A DNA stretch of 64,000 nucleotides from an uncultured Spirochaetaceae bacterium (lineage in GTDB: Bacteria > Spirochaetota > Spirochaetia > Sphaerochaetales > Sphaerochaetaceae), in assembly GCA_900321635.1 (NCBI GenBank), contig ONWV01000006.1:26283-90282 (forward strand), written 5' to 3'. Both the position numbers and the translations under genes were made by a program. The notes beneath the pieces are model-generated. The model saw only the letters and a list, made by a program, of their open reading frames with translations. It did no database searches and was not told the DNA's origin. This document shows positions 1 through 8,829 of this stretch, piece by piece; the stretch's first letter is position 1; every line of letters begins with the position of its first letter.

Positions 1-2820
1 GATGGTGTTGGCGTTTGCAATAACATCCTTCTTACAGACCGCTTCAAGCTTTTTCAGAAGCTCCAGAACTGTCTGCGGCTTCATCATGTGCATGTTCAAT
101 CCGACTTTCTCGAACAGCGGGTCAAACTCTTCCATGTAGGTGTAGCAGGAACCCAGAGCCTGCATGAGGTTTCTGATGTTGATGCTGTTTCCCTTGCCCT
201 GAAGGATGGCCTTCAGATCCTTGTAGAACTTCTGACCCTTAATCGGTTCGACAGTCTCAAAGAACGGCTGTAGATAAAGGATTCTGATTTCGTTCTCTAT
301 GTCTGAGATTCCGTGTCCCTGATACTTTTCATAGAGCCTCTCATAGACGCCATCGATGTCCTCAACCTCGTAGATATTGGTGAAAACTTTGGTCTCATAG
401 CCGTTAAAGGATATCTTCATGCCTTCTTCAAACAGCTTGGCAGACGGATAGAGATAGGTCTTTCCGTTGTTGAAGTTCCTGTAGATGAGGAATCTCCTTA
501 CGCCACGTCTGAGTCTGAGGCTCTGGGCAAGTGAGACGACTTCTGTCCTGCGTTCTCCATTCTCTTTGATGAGCTTGGGAGCAGAGAGGTTTATCCAGCC
601 TTCGACGCGCTCGTACTGGTTGTTGTAAAGGACCATGGCCATCTGGTTGTCATCACCGTTGGTGTAGGCATAGACGGATTCAAGCACGTTGCCGTATGAA
701 TCGTAGGCATCAAACAACTGGAAGTATCTGGATTCTGAGAACAGCCAGCGCATCTTGAGAAGCGGGAAGATTCTTCTTCTGTGCTCCTCGATGAGGCCCT
801 CGTTGGGCTTTTCGTCCCAGTAGGCTCTTTGGTATTCCATTCCGTATTTTTCCCTGAAGCCCTGAATCTGGCCGTGTCCGAACATCGGAAGGCCCGGCAG
901 CGTTGAAAGCAGGGTACAGACTCCGAAGTACTTGTCTCCGTCGCCGAACTGGGCAATGGCTGTCTCTTCATCGGGGTTGTTCATGAAGTTGACATAGCGT
1001 TTGAGGATGTCCGGATCGTACTGCAGCGTTGCCTTTATCATGTCGCGGTACTTCTTGTTGTCCTCGTTCTTCATCATGTGCATGAAGGCGCTGTTGTAGA
1101 CCCTGTGCATTCCCAACGTTCTTACAAAGTAGCTTTCCATCATCCAGAAGGCCTCGGCAAGAAGCAGCGTGTCGGGAAGTTCTCTCTGGATTCTGTCTAC
1201 GACCTCTCTCCAGAACTCAATCGGAATGCGTCTGTTGAATTCCTGATCCGACATTCCGTATGTGGTTCTTCCTGCAATGTCTCCGCCTGAGCCCGGTCTT
1301 GGGTACCAGAGTCTCTGGATGTGTTTTTTGGCAAGAGTCATGGCTGCATCGAATCTGATTACCGGGAAGTTGCGGGCAACGGCCATAATCTGCTGGATTA
1401 CAGCCTCCCTGGTCTCAGGATTCAGATAATCAAGCTGTGCTGTGTCATTCCACGGCATGGATGTTCCGTCGTTTCCGTGGAAGATATACGAGACCTGACC
1501 GTTTCTTCTGTCTATTCTCTGGAAAGTGACGGCAGCGTCGGTTCTGTTGTAGTAGTGGTCCTCGATTCTGACCTCGAAATCGGGATCGTCGGAGAGGTTG
1601 GGGCCGTTGAAGGTATAGGACGGGAACGGGGGATAGGACTGCTGGACAAAGTAGTTCGGATGCCATTTCATCCAGTCGCTGTCAAGGCCGGTGTGGTTCG
1701 GGACCATGTCGCTTGCAAGCCTGATTCCGCGTGCCCAGCATCTGCCTTTGAGGTTGAAAAGTGCGTCCCATCCGCCGATTCTTGGGGAAATCTCATAACC
1801 TTTAAGCGAGTAGGCCGATGATTCTGCATCGGGGTTTCCGCAGAGGTTCTTTATGCGCTTTGAAGCCGGGCTTCTTTCCCAAAGACCTATCAGCCACAGG
1901 GCCGTGAAGCCCGAGTTCTTAAGATCATCCAGCTCTTCATCGGGGATCTGGTCCAGACGGTGGATATCCCGCTGATACTTTTTGGAAAGCTGGTCCAGCC
2001 AGACCAGGGTGCTTTTTGCCATCATGATGACGTTGGGCATCCAGTTGCGGTCGGGAGTGAAGGACTCTATGTCGTCATTGAAAGATGAGTAGTCCGGAAT
2101 GTCTATCGGACCCGGACCCTGGAAGCGGGGTTTTTCCTCTTCCTGCATGTAGTCACGGCTCTTGAGAAGAAGCGTCTTCAGATCATCAGGAAGCAGGGAG
2201 TCCCAGTGCTCCAGAATGTATGAAATCTGCTTTGCAAGAGAATCCGGAAAGAGTCTTGCAGGGAGGGTCAGGAAAGAAAACAGATCATCCTCGGTTGACT
2301 CCGAAAAGGATGTTCCTTTCAGATAGCTTCCCATCAGGGCTGTCAGAGCCTGTGTTCCTGCGGGGAAGTTCATCTTTCTCTGATCAAGCATGTCGCCTGT
2401 TGCTGCCAGAAGGGCGGGGTTTGCCTGAAGAACCTGGTGGACGAAGAATGCACGCACAGTCTCCACTTCCTTCAGGACTGAAGGATCTTTGAGCATGGTG
2501 GGGAACTTCTTGTCGTAGAAGGTGAGAACTTCCTTTGTCTCCTTGTTCTTCTCTGCAAGGACTGCGATTCTTGAGAACGGGTCGGCATCGCCGCCTCTGA
2601 GGAAGGTGGAGATCACCATCTGATAAATCAGATGAAGGACCGCCGTGGTGTAGACCTTGCCGGCTGCAAGGGGATGCTCGTGGCTGTTGTTGTAAGCAAG
2701 CGACACCTCCTGGGCCTGTCTGTACATATGGTCGGCCTTGTCCGAAGTCTCGAACATCGGCTTTGTGTATGTCATCTCCTGGCGGCTGTTTTCTGAAATT
2801 CTGAAATCCCTGTTCTTCAT
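1..2820 (-). CDS. GH13 alpha-amylase-family protein, C-terminus beyond the window
   Basis: Open frame from ATG at 2820 to the left edge (940 codons, no stop), so partial. The start follows GGAGAA 6 nt upstream, just after the pth stop. About 300 N-terminal residues match nothing I recognise and precede a GH13 barrel. Region I reads SDMVPNHTG (around residue 367), region II IRFDAAM with the nucleophile Asp (around 490), region III LLAEAFW with the acid/base Glu (around 550). Region IV reads FMNNPDEE, so the usual NHD is NPD: the transition-state Asp is kept, the His is not. I believe this NPD form recurs in related spirochaete proteins, but this is memory. No signal peptide is seen, so it is probably cytoplasmic and acts on alpha-glucans or maltooligosaccharides. 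Exact specificity is not predictable. It probably shares a transcript with pth. Confidence 0.85.
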   Translation of the reverse strand, partial: MKNRDFRISENSRQEMTYTKPMFETSDKADHMYRQAQEVSLAYNNSHEHPLAAGKVYTTAVLHLIYQMVISTFLRGGDADPFSRIAVLAEKNKETKEVLTFYDKKFPTMLKDPSVLKEVETVRAFFVHQVLQANPALLAATGDMLDQRKMNFPAGTQALTALMGSYLKGTSFSESTEDDLFSFLTLPARLFPDSLAKQISYILEHWDSLLPDDLKTLLLKSRDYMQEEEKPRFQGPGPIDIPDYSSFNDDIESFTPDRNWMPNVIMMAKSTLVWLDQLSKKYQRDIHRLDQIPDEELDDLKNSGFTALWLIGLWERSPASKRIKNLCGNPDAESSAYSLKGYEISPRIGGWDALFNLKGRCWARGIRLASDMVPNHTGLDSDWMKWHPNYFVQQSYPPFPSYTFNGPNLSDDPDFEVRIEDHYYNRTDAAVTFQRIDRRNGQVSYIFHGNDGTSMPWNDTAQLDYLNPETREAVIQQIMAVARNFPVIRFDAAMTLAKKHIQRLWYPRPGSGGDIAGRTTYGMSDQEFNRRIPIEFWREVVDRIQRELPDTLLLAEAFWMMESYFVRTLGMHRVYNSAFMHMMKNEDNKKYRDMIKATLQYDPDILKRYVNFMNNPDEETAIAQFGDGDKYFGVCTLLSTLPGLPMFGHGQIQGFREKYGMEYQRAYWDEKPNEGLIEEHRRRIFPLLKMRWLFSESRYFQLFDAYDSYGNVLESVYAYTNGDDNQMAMVLYNNQYERVEGWINLSAPKLIKENGERRTEVVSLAQSLRLRRGVRRFLIYRNFNNGKTYLYPSAKLFEEGMKISFNGYETKVFTNIYEVEDIDGVYERLYEKYQGHGISDIENEIRILYLQPFFETVEPIKGQKFYKDLKAILQGKGNSINIRNLMQALGSCYTYMEEFDPLFEKVGLNMHMMKPQTVLELLKKLEAVCKKDVIANANTI

Positions 2821-2833
2821 GTGTTCTCCAAAA

Positions 2834-3355
2834 TCAAAGTCCCATCATGTCCTTAAGCTTTCCGGCAGCCTCGTCCATGACTCTGTCCAGAGAGCTTTCC
2901 TCCGTGGGAGAGAAGCGCCCCAGAACATAGTCCGAGACCTGGATGACGGCAGGGGGTCTTCCGACTCCGATGCGAAGCCGGCGGAAGGCATCTGTTCCCA
3001 GATGCTGTTTTACGGATCTGAGTCCGTTATGTCCTCCCAATCCCCCTCCGCTCTGGAGCCTGACTTCCCCGAACGGAAGCTCTATGTCGTCATGAACCAC
3101 CACAACATCGCCTGCTTTGATGTTGAAGAAGCGGCACGCCTCCTGGACGGAGATTCCGCTTTCATTCATGAATGTCTGCGGCTTCAGAAGCACGGCATCC
3201 TGCCTTTTTGCAAAAAGACCATGGAATTTGCTCTGCCAGTTGTCCAGCTGCGGAAGAGCCTGAGTCAAACGGTCGCAGACCATCCAACCGCAGTTGTGAC
3301 GGGTCTGCCTGTATAAAGGCCCGGGATTCCCCAGAAAGACAAACAAGTAAGGCAT
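2834..3355 (-). CDS. pth: Peptidyl-tRNA hydrolase
   Basis: Releases peptides from prematurely dissociated peptidyl-tRNA in the cytosol. Family signatures are complete: FLGNPG near the N-terminus, TRHNCGW with the catalytic His, LKPQTFMNESG, VVHDDIELP with the catalytic Asp, and GGGLGGHNGLRS. Total length 173 aa is slightly short of the usual ~190. I chose the ATG at 3355 (MPYLFVF) over the one at 3376. A promoter TTGATT, 17 bp, TATTAT (3386-3391 and 3363-3368) leaves only 7 nt before 3355, and the transcript would exclude 3376. A GAGGGG lies just before 3376 but only 2-3 nt from it. The GH13 gene follows 13 nt downstream, so they are probably cotranscribed. Confidence 0.95.
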   Translation of the reverse strand: MPYLFVFLGNPGPLYRQTRHNCGWMVCDRLTQALPQLDNWQSKFHGLFAKRQDAVLLKPQTFMNESGISVQEACRFFNIKAGDVVVVHDDIELPFGEVRLQSGGGLGGHNGLRSVKQHLGTDAFRRLRIGVGRPPAVIQVSDYVLGRFSPTEESSLDRVMDEAAGKLKDMMGL

Positions 3356-3362
3356 ACTTAGA

Positions 3363-3426
3363 ATAATAAAGCCCATTTCCCCTCAAATCAAGGAAAGTTG
3401 ACAAGAGAAGAAGCTATGGTGACAAT
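3363..3426. promoter_or_regulatory. Back-to-back divergent promoters of pth and the DUF4416 gene
   Basis: Minus strand: -35 TTGATT at 3386-3391, 17-bp spacer, -10 TATTAT at 3363-3368, then 7 nt to the pth ATG. Plus strand: -35 TTGACA at 3398-3403, 17-bp spacer, -10 GACAAT at 3421-3426, then 6 nt to ATG 3433. Neither gene has an SD between its -10 and ATG, so both transcripts are predicted to be leaderless. Confidence 0.6.
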
Positions 3427-3432
3427 TGTCGT

Positions 3433-3963
3433 ATGGCAACAGCACGTTCTTATTCAAAGTGTGCACTGGTAATCGGTGTTCTTTCCACAGCCGAAGAAAG
3501 GCGAGCCGAGCTTCTCTCTGTCCTGGAAAAGAACTTCGGGCCCATTGAAATGCAAAGCCCCAGCATGGATTTTTCCTTCACCGACTACTATGACGGCGAG
3601 ATGGGAGGCAGGCCCAAGAGGTATCTTCTTCTATTCAGCCGCCTTGTTGATCCGTCGGATCTTGCCAACATCAAAATCCGCACCAACGAGCTGGAAAAGC
3701 TTTTTGCCACAGAAGAGGGGAAGCGGCACATCAATCTGGATCCTGGCGTCCTTTCGCTTTCCTCGTTCATTCTTGCAACCTGTAAAGACCGTTCCCATCG
3801 CATTCCTCTTCACGACGGAATCTACGGCGAGACGACTTTAATCTACAAGGACCATGACTTTCAGAGTCTTCCGTGGACCTATGCGGACTACAGAAGTGAT
3901 GAAATCCGTAGTCTCCTGAGGGCCTTCAGGGACATCTACAAGAAGAAAAGCGCAGAAAAATAA
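3433..3963 (+). CDS. DUF4416 family protein
   Basis: 176-aa soluble protein matching my memory of the DUF4416 family common in spirochaetes and deltaproteobacteria. Conserved-looking elements are FTDYYDGEMG (about residues 49-58), KIRTNELE, INLDPGVLSLSSFILATCKDR and HDGIYGETTL. No signal peptide or membrane segment. The function is unknown; some databases describe the family as GTP-binding, but I see no P-loop. The ATG is fixed by the promoter 6 nt upstream, and no alternative in-frame start exists nearby. It is monocistronic or reads into the next lipoprotein gene 54 nt downstream. Confidence 0.75.
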   Translation: MATARSYSKCALVIGVLSTAEERRAELLSVLEKNFGPIEMQSPSMDFSFTDYYDGEMGGRPKRYLLLFSRLVDPSDLANIKIRTNELEKLFATEEGKRHINLDPGVLSLSSFILATCKDRSHRIPLHDGIYGETTLIYKDHDFQSLPWTYADYRSDEIRSLLRAFRDIYKKKSAEK

Positions 3964-3969
3964 AGTTTT

Positions 3970-4012
3970 TTTCTCAAAAAGTCGAATATTTTCGACAAAA
4001 AAACTGTATATA
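3970..4012. promoter_or_regulatory. Short perfect inverted repeat before the lipoprotein gene
   Basis: GTCGAA, TATT, TTCGAC forms a perfect 6-bp stem around 3981-3996, flanked by T7 on the left and A7 on the right. On the minus strand the hairpin is followed by a T tract; on the plus strand it lies just before a TATATA and the ATG at 4018. It could be an operator or a weak terminator. Confidence 0.35.
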
Positions 4013-4017
4013 GGGGC

Positions 4018-4755
4018 ATGAAACGAAAAACATTCTTACTTGCTCTTGCTGCCACTGTGTCCTTGGCCCTTCTTCTTTCCTGTTCCCATCTTCCAATGAA
4101 AAGGAAAGTCCGCCTTACCATCCCCAAACATCCCTGGGAAAGCATCACGGGGAAAAAGATGTGGTATACGCTGAAGTGGACGGACAAAGACGGGCTAAAG
4201 AGCCTGCATGTCAATCAGGACCAAAGGTCCGTCACCATCGAAGTCGAAACAGGCCGTACCGTTTTGGCCGTAGCCTATCCTTTGGGGGATTTAAGTCCAT
4301 ACGGGGCGGCTTTGTCTCCTGATGATACAAGAACCGATTTGGTTCTGACTCAGGAGGAAGGCTATCTTGTAAGCCTTCTTTCGGACTTGGATCCGGACAT
4401 GACAGCACAGCTTAACTATGGCCTGATTTTGGATACTATACGTGAAAAAACAGATGATATCAGGAAAATAGATGATGTTTCGCTATTAAGAGACATTCAG
4501 AACGCAGACCTGACAGAAAGCTCTTTCAAGGTCTGCGAGGCATTTGACGTGGGTCCGTTCGCGCTTTCAAACGGCATCTGGGAGAGCGAGTTTCTGAAAG
4601 ACCCGGGCCTTGTTGTACAGGACAGCATGGCCGGTCAGATCCGCCTTCCGGCCGGGGTTTTCCGTTATCTGAATGCCGAGGATAATATGGTTCTGGTTCT
4701 GATAGTGGACAGGGAAGGAAACTTCTACAGTTACCTCAAAGGCTCACAGCTTTAG
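4018..4755 (+). CDS. Putative lipoprotein of unknown function
   Basis: 245 aa. The N-terminus is a lipoprotein signal: KRK charge cluster, hydrophobic stretch, and a lipobox LLSC with the lipidated Cys at about residue 22. The mature part is soluble and contains no family I recognise. TATATA followed by GGGGC directly precedes the ATG, so this may be another very short or leaderless mRNA; an AGGGG is too close to serve as a good SD. The 3' end overlaps the convergent P13-like gene by 4 bp, leaving no room for a terminator. Likely periplasm- or outer-membrane-anchored. Confidence 0.7.
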   Translation: MKRKTFLLALAATVSLALLLSCSHLPMKRKVRLTIPKHPWESITGKKMWYTLKWTDKDGLKSLHVNQDQRSVTIEVETGRTVLAVAYPLGDLSPYGAALSPDDTRTDLVLTQEEGYLVSLLSDLDPDMTAQLNYGLILDTIREKTDDIRKIDDVSLLRDIQNADLTESSFKVCEAFDVGPFALSNGIWESEFLKDPGLVVQDSMAGQIRLPAGVFRYLNAEDNMVLVLIVDREGNFYSYLKGSQL

Positions 4756-5339
4756 AAGCTGACCTTTGCGGATAATGTCATTCCCATTCCGTCTTTTGTC
4801 TTTGTCGGAAGAAGTGCTACGGCTGTTTCGTTATACCCGATTGCGTCCTTCAGCTTTGCGTTGTAGTTCTTGGAATATGTGAACGGTCGGATTGCCTGAT
4901 AGACTCTCAGTCCCAAAGCTCCGATCAGCGCCACCTTGGCCAATGTCATGTCGTCACTTACTCCGCCCTTGCCTGTGATTCCGTTGATGAAGTTGTCCCA
5001 ACCGTTCTTGAAGATGTTGTAGGCAACAAGGCCGAGGCACAAGGTGTCACCTGCAAGGAAGATGATTCCATGGGTTGTATCCTTCTGGCTGAAGGAGCCG
5101 CTTCCGAAGCCAAGGAAGGTGTTTTCAAGGAACGGGAAGACGACATCTACTTTTTTCCAGGTGTAGATCGATTTCTTCTGCTGCTCTGTCAGCTGGGGAG
5201 AAAGCTCCTTGATTTTTGCGACATTCTGGTCTGAAAGACCCTGGCTGATGTACTTGTTGACGTCTTTGTAGGCATCTGCGAAGGCACACGCTGCGCAGAC
5301 AAGTAAAATTAGCGAGATAATAAGCAATTTTTTCTTCAT
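4752..5339 (-). CDS. P13-like spirochaete membrane protein
   Basis: 195 aa with a Sec signal peptide (MKKK plus hydrophobic core, cleavage near AFADA). The mature part starts with a charged helix (QLTEQQKK), followed by a region PFLENTFLGFGSGSFSQKD, hydrophobic stretches (IIFLAGDTLCLGLVAYNIF and TLAKVALIGALGLRVYQAI) and RPFTYSKNYNAKLKDAIG. This layout resembles the Borrelia P13 porin family, judged from memory and not by a search. If correct it is an outer-membrane channel. SD GGAGA lies 8 nt before the ATG. The promoter TTGCTT (5394-5399), 17 bp, TACGAT (5371-5376) gives a conventional leader. Confidence 0.6.
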   Translation of the reverse strand: MKKKLLIISLILLVCAACAFADAYKDVNKYISQGLSDQNVAKIKELSPQLTEQQKKSIYTWKKVDVVFPFLENTFLGFGSGSFSQKDTTHGIIFLAGDTLCLGLVAYNIFKNGWDNFINGITGKGGVSDDMTLAKVALIGALGLRVYQAIRPFTYSKNYNAKLKDAIGYNETAVALLPTKTKDGMGMTLSAKVSF

Positions 5340-5370
5340 AAGTTGTTCTCCGATTGGGTTTTCCTACATA

Positions 5371-5399
5371 ATCGTAACAGAGGCAGAGGTGGAAAGCAA
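5371..5399 (-). promoter_or_regulatory. Promoter of the P13-like gene
   Basis: -35 TTGCTT, 17-bp spacer, -10 TACGAT. The leader of about 25 nt carries a GGAGA SD. Confidence 0.5.
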
Positions 5400-5412
5400 G
5401 CAAGACATTTTA

Positions 5413-5439
5413 CAAAAAAAGGAGGCCCGAAGGCCTCCT
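5413..5439 (-). terminator. Intrinsic terminator of leuS
   Basis: Read on the minus strand: AGGAGGCC, loop TTCG, GGCCTCCT, then T7. Perfect 8-bp stem with a UUCG tetraloop, 24 nt past the leuS stop. Confidence 0.93.
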
Positions 5440-5462
5440 CTGTTATTACAGATTCAATCTGC

Positions 5463-7977
5463 TTATTTTACAACAAAGCTGACAAGTTTGCCCGGAACGA
5501 CAATGTCCTTTACAATGGTCGCTCCCTCAAGGTACTTTTTCACATTCTCATTGGCCTTGGCCGCTGCGATGATCTCTTCCTTGGAGGCATCCTTGCTCAT
5601 CATTAGCTTTGCTCTGACCTTTCCGTTGATCTGGCAGACAATCTGAACCTCTGAATCCACGGTAAGCTCCTCTTTGTACTTCGGCCAGCTTACATTGGCA
5701 ACAGACGGCTTGTGGCCTGCCTTAGCCCAGAGCTCCTCGGCAAGATGCGGGGCATACGGTGAAAGCATCAGAATCATCGGCTCCCAGGCTTCACGCGGAA
5801 GGCTTTCCAGCTTTGAAAGGTCGTTGATGTAGACCATCATCTGGCTGATTGCCGTGTTGAAGTTAAGTGTCGCAGTATCCTCGGTGACCTTCTTGATTGT
5901 CTTGTTAAGGCTTCTGAGGATTTCAATCGGAGCTTTATCCTCTGTAAGAGGCTTTTCGTCGGCAAGGCGCCAGAGTCTGTCGATGAAGCGCCAGACACCT
6001 GCGATTCCTGTTGTTGACCAGGGCTTTGAGACCTGAAGAGGACCCATGAACATCTCATACATTCTCATGGTGTCTGCTCCGTACTGGGCAATGACCTCAT
6101 CGGGGTTTATGACGTTTTTAAGGCTCTTGGACATCTTTGCGACGACCCTCTCAAGAACCTCTCCGCTTTCCTTGTCCACAAAGACTCCCGGCTCCTTTTC
6201 CACAACCTGGTCTGCAGGAACAAGGGACTTGTTCGGCTTCTGGTAGGCAAATGATGTGATCATGCCCTGGTTGACCAGTCTTGCAAACGGCTCAGGTGTT
6301 GAGACAAGTCCAAGATCATAAAGGACCTTGTGCCAGAATCTTGCATAAAGAAGGTGCAAGACGGCGTGCTCGGTTCCTCCGATGTAGAGGTTGACCGGCA
6401 TCCAGTACTTTTCCTTGTCCGGGTCCACGAAGACCTTTTCGTTCTTCGGGTCGATGTATCTGAGGTAGTACCAGCAGGAACCTCCCCACTGAGGCATTGT
6501 GTTTGTCTCGCGCTTTGCATCAGATCCGCACTTGGGACACTTGCAGTTTACCCAGCTGTCGATGTTGGCAAGAGGGCTCTCTCCTGTTCCTGAGGGCTGA
6601 TAGCTCTTGACCTCGGGCAATGTGAGAGGAAGCTCTTTCTCAGGAACAAGGACTGTTCCGCAATGAGGACAGTGGATGAGGGGAATCGGTTCTCCCCAGT
6701 ATCTCTGGCGGCTGAAGATCCAGTCACGGAGCTTGAAGTTGACCATCTTGTGTCCGATCTTGCGCTCTTCTCTTCTCAATGGCATCGGCCTTGTTGAGTC
6801 CGTCCAAAAATCCGCTGTTGACATGCACTCCGTCCTCGGTCCAGGCCTGCTTCTGGACATCGACCTCGGATTTGAGGACCTCTATGATTGGAAGGTTGAA
6901 CTTCTTGGCAAAGTCCCAGTCACGGGTATCGTGTGCGGGAACGGCCATGATGGCACCTGTTCCGTAGGAGATCAGTACATAGTCTGCAATCCAGATCGGA
7001 ATCTCCTTACCGTTGACGGGGTTGATGGCATAGCTTCCGGAGAAGACGCCTGTTTTTTCCTTTGCAAGGTCCGTTCTGTCAAGGTCGCTCTTTTTGGCAG
7101 CCTGTGAGATGTAGTCCTTTACGGCCTTCTCGTTGTCCTTTGTGGTGAGCTTTCCGACAAGCGGATGCTCCGGGGAGATGACCATGTATGTGGCGCCGAA
7201 CAGGGTGTCGCATCTGGTTGTGAAGACCTCGAGCTTTCCGTCCGGGTCGTTCTCAAGTCCTTTGACCTGGAAAAGAACGGATGCGCCTTCGGATTTTCCG
7301 ATCCAGTTGCGCTGCATGAGCTTTACGGATTCGGGCCAGTCCACAAGGTCCAGATCGTCCAGAAGTCTCTGGGCGTAGGCTGTGATTTTCAGAACCCACT
7401 GGCGGATATTCTTTTTCTCGACCTGAGCTCCGCAGCGGTCGCACTTTCCTTCCTTGACCTCTTCGTTGGCAAGTCCTGTCTTGCAGTGCGGGCACCAGTT
7501 GATCGGAGCCTGGCTTTCATAGGCAAGGCCCTTCTCGTAGAGCTTCTCGAAGATCCACTGTGTCCAGTGATAGTACTTGGGGTCGCATGTGGAAATCTCT
7601 CTGTCCCAGTCGTAGCAGAATCCCAGGCTCTTGATCTGGCGGCGGAAGGTGTTGATGTTCTTTTCCGTCGTGATTGCAGGATGGGTTCCTGTCTGAATGG
7701 CATAGTTTTCCGCAGGAAGACCGAAAGAGTCGAATCCCATCGGATGAAGGACGTTGAAACCGTTCATTCTGAGATATCTGCAGTAGATGTCGGTTGCCGT
7801 ATAGCCTTCGGGATGTCCTACATGAAGGCCTGCTCCTGACGGATAGGGGAACATGTCAAGGACGTAGGCCCTCTTCTCCTTGGGGAAGGAGGGGTCTTCT
7901 GTGACTGCAAAGGTCTTGTTCTCTGCCCAGTACTTCTGCCATTTAGGCTCTGTTTCGCTGAAAGGATAACTGCTCAT
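5463..7977 (-). pseudogene. leuS: Leucyl-tRNA synthetase, frame broken by an apparent 14-nt deletion
   Basis: Charges tRNA-Leu. The upstream frame (7977 to about 6771) has the HIGH-type motif in [14 protein letters not shown], the zinc Cys pairs CPHC and CDRC, and CP1 editing motifs [10 protein letters not shown] and [12 protein letters not shown]. The downstream frame (about 6771 to 5463) has [17 protein letters not shown], the KMSKS loop AKMSKSLKN and the anticodon-binding and C-terminal domains. After DAIEK the frame shifts to [12 protein letters not shown]. Aligned with remembered LeuRS sequences (B. subtilis AIEKVIAWLEE), about five residues are missing while one nucleotide remains, i.e. 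a 14-nt loss inside a GAGAAGAGAAGAG tract. Everything else is intact, so it is either a very recent lesion or an assembly collapse. Being essential, the gene is probably functional in the living cell. Confidence 0.9.
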
Positions 7978-7985
7978 GGTTGAAT

Positions 7986-8014
7986 ATATTATTTAGATTG
8001 CCATTTTGCGTCAA
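7986..8014 (-). promoter_or_regulatory. Consensus promoter giving a leaderless leuS mRNA
   Basis: -35 TTGACG at 8009-8014, exact 17-bp spacer, -10 TAATAT at 7986-7991, then 8 nt (no purine-rich SD) to ATG 7977. The predicted transcript start falls within 0-4 nt of the ATG. Confidence 0.7.
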
Positions 8015-8055
8015 TTGAAGGGCTCTTTTTGGTGTTGTGGTTTGCCCTTGTCAGG

Positions 8056-8069
8056 TATATTCTTTTCAT
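8056..8069 (+). promoter_or_regulatory. -10 element of the YhhN-family gene
   Basis: TATATT at 8056-8061 lies 8 nt before ATG 8070 with no SD in between. The -35 is poor (TGTTGT at 17 bp). Another likely leaderless start. Confidence 0.45.
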
Positions 8070-8750
8070 ATGTTGCTCAGGCAGTACGCAGTTCTCTTTT
8101 TCTACATCCTTGACATCTCTTTCTGTCTGATTTCAATCAAGCAGAAAAACTCAAGACTCTATGCACTGACAAAGCCCTTTCTGATGCCGCTTCTTTGCAC
8201 CGTCTATTTTCTTTTCCTGCCGCAGGGAGTCAGGGACCGCTGGTATCAGACCTTTGTGCTGTTTGCGCTTTCTTTCCACTGCCTTGGTGATGTTTTTCTT
8301 CTTTTTCCCAGAAACAAGAGCCGACATATGTTCTACCTTGGGATGCTGTGCTTCTTCATCGGGCATATCTTTTACACCCTGTGGTTTGTCAATGCCGATG
8401 TGGGACACTCGAAAAAGGGCGTGGTTCTGACTGTGATCTTGTGCCTTATTCTGGAGTACGGGCTTTTCAGACAGCTTGTTTTAGGGCCTCGTAAGTACGC
8501 ACCGATTCTTGTACCGTATTCATTCGGCCTTTGCGCCATGGCCGCTGCCATTGCCTCCACTGCGGGAAACGGGTCTCCCGTCTATGCCACGCTGATAAGT
8601 TTTCTAGGTGTTGCCCTGTTTTACTTTTCCGATTTCTGCATCATGAGGAGAATGGTGCGCCTTCCGCTTTTCGGCCAGATGACGGTGATGACCACCTACA
8701 TTGCGGGCCAGAGTATGATTATTCTGGGAATGCTCCTGATGCAGATGTGA
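8070..8750 (+). CDS. YhhN/TMEM86 (lysoplasmalogenase-like) membrane protein
   Basis: 226 aa, about eight hydrophobic segments, inner membrane. Family landmarks visible: TKPFLMPLL in TM2, FHCLGDVFLL, FIGHIFYTLWF, and FYFSDFCIM near the C-terminus, which together with conserved Asp and His residues form the presumed active site. Characterised relatives hydrolyse the vinyl-ether bond of lysoplasmalogens. Plasmalogens occur in some anaerobes, which suits a fermentative spirochaete, but activity here is inferred. An in-frame GTG lies upstream at 8037, but the -10 at 8056-8061 excludes it, so ATG 8070 is used. Confidence 0.75.
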   Translation: MLLRQYAVLFFYILDISFCLISIKQKNSRLYALTKPFLMPLLCTVYFLFLPQGVRDRWYQTFVLFALSFHCLGDVFLLFPRNKSRHMFYLGMLCFFIGHIFYTLWFVNADVGHSKKGVVLTVILCLILEYGLFRQLVLGPRKYAPILVPYSFGLCAMAAAIASTAGNGSPVYATLISFLGVALFYFSDFCIMRRMVRLPLFGQMTVMTTYIAGQSMIILGMLLMQM

Positions 8751-8778
8751 AAAACGCTACATCTGTGGTGAATCTTGA

Positions 8779-8801
8779 GAACTATTAACTACACATAGTT
8801 C
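8779..8801 (+). terminator. Weak terminator-like hairpin after the YhhN gene
   Basis: GAACTAT and ATAGTTC form a 7-bp stem with a 9-nt loop, followed by ATTTATTTTTG. It is A/T rich and imperfect, and could instead be an operator for the parE promoter right behind it. Confidence 0.35.
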
Positions 8802-8810
8802 ATTTATTTT

Positions 8811-8829
8811 TGTTATAATGTCAGCCGTT
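8811..8829 (+). promoter_or_regulatory. Perfect extended -10 promoter of parE
   Basis: TGTTATAAT (TGn plus TATAAT) at 8811-8819; no convincing -35. The T of the -10 overlaps the ATG at 8818, which therefore cannot be in the mRNA. The next in-frame ATG at 8830 is 10 nt past the -10 and lacks an SD. Confidence 0.65.

Noticed and set aside
88..1821. Plus-strand open frames at 88-273, 313-534, 1078-1290 and 1321-1821
   Set aside because: They are antisense to the GH13 gene, whose protein has all family motifs; no SD or family resemblance.
8818..8829. ATG at 8818 as start of parE
   Set aside because: It overlaps the -10 hexamer TATAAT, so would not be in the transcript.
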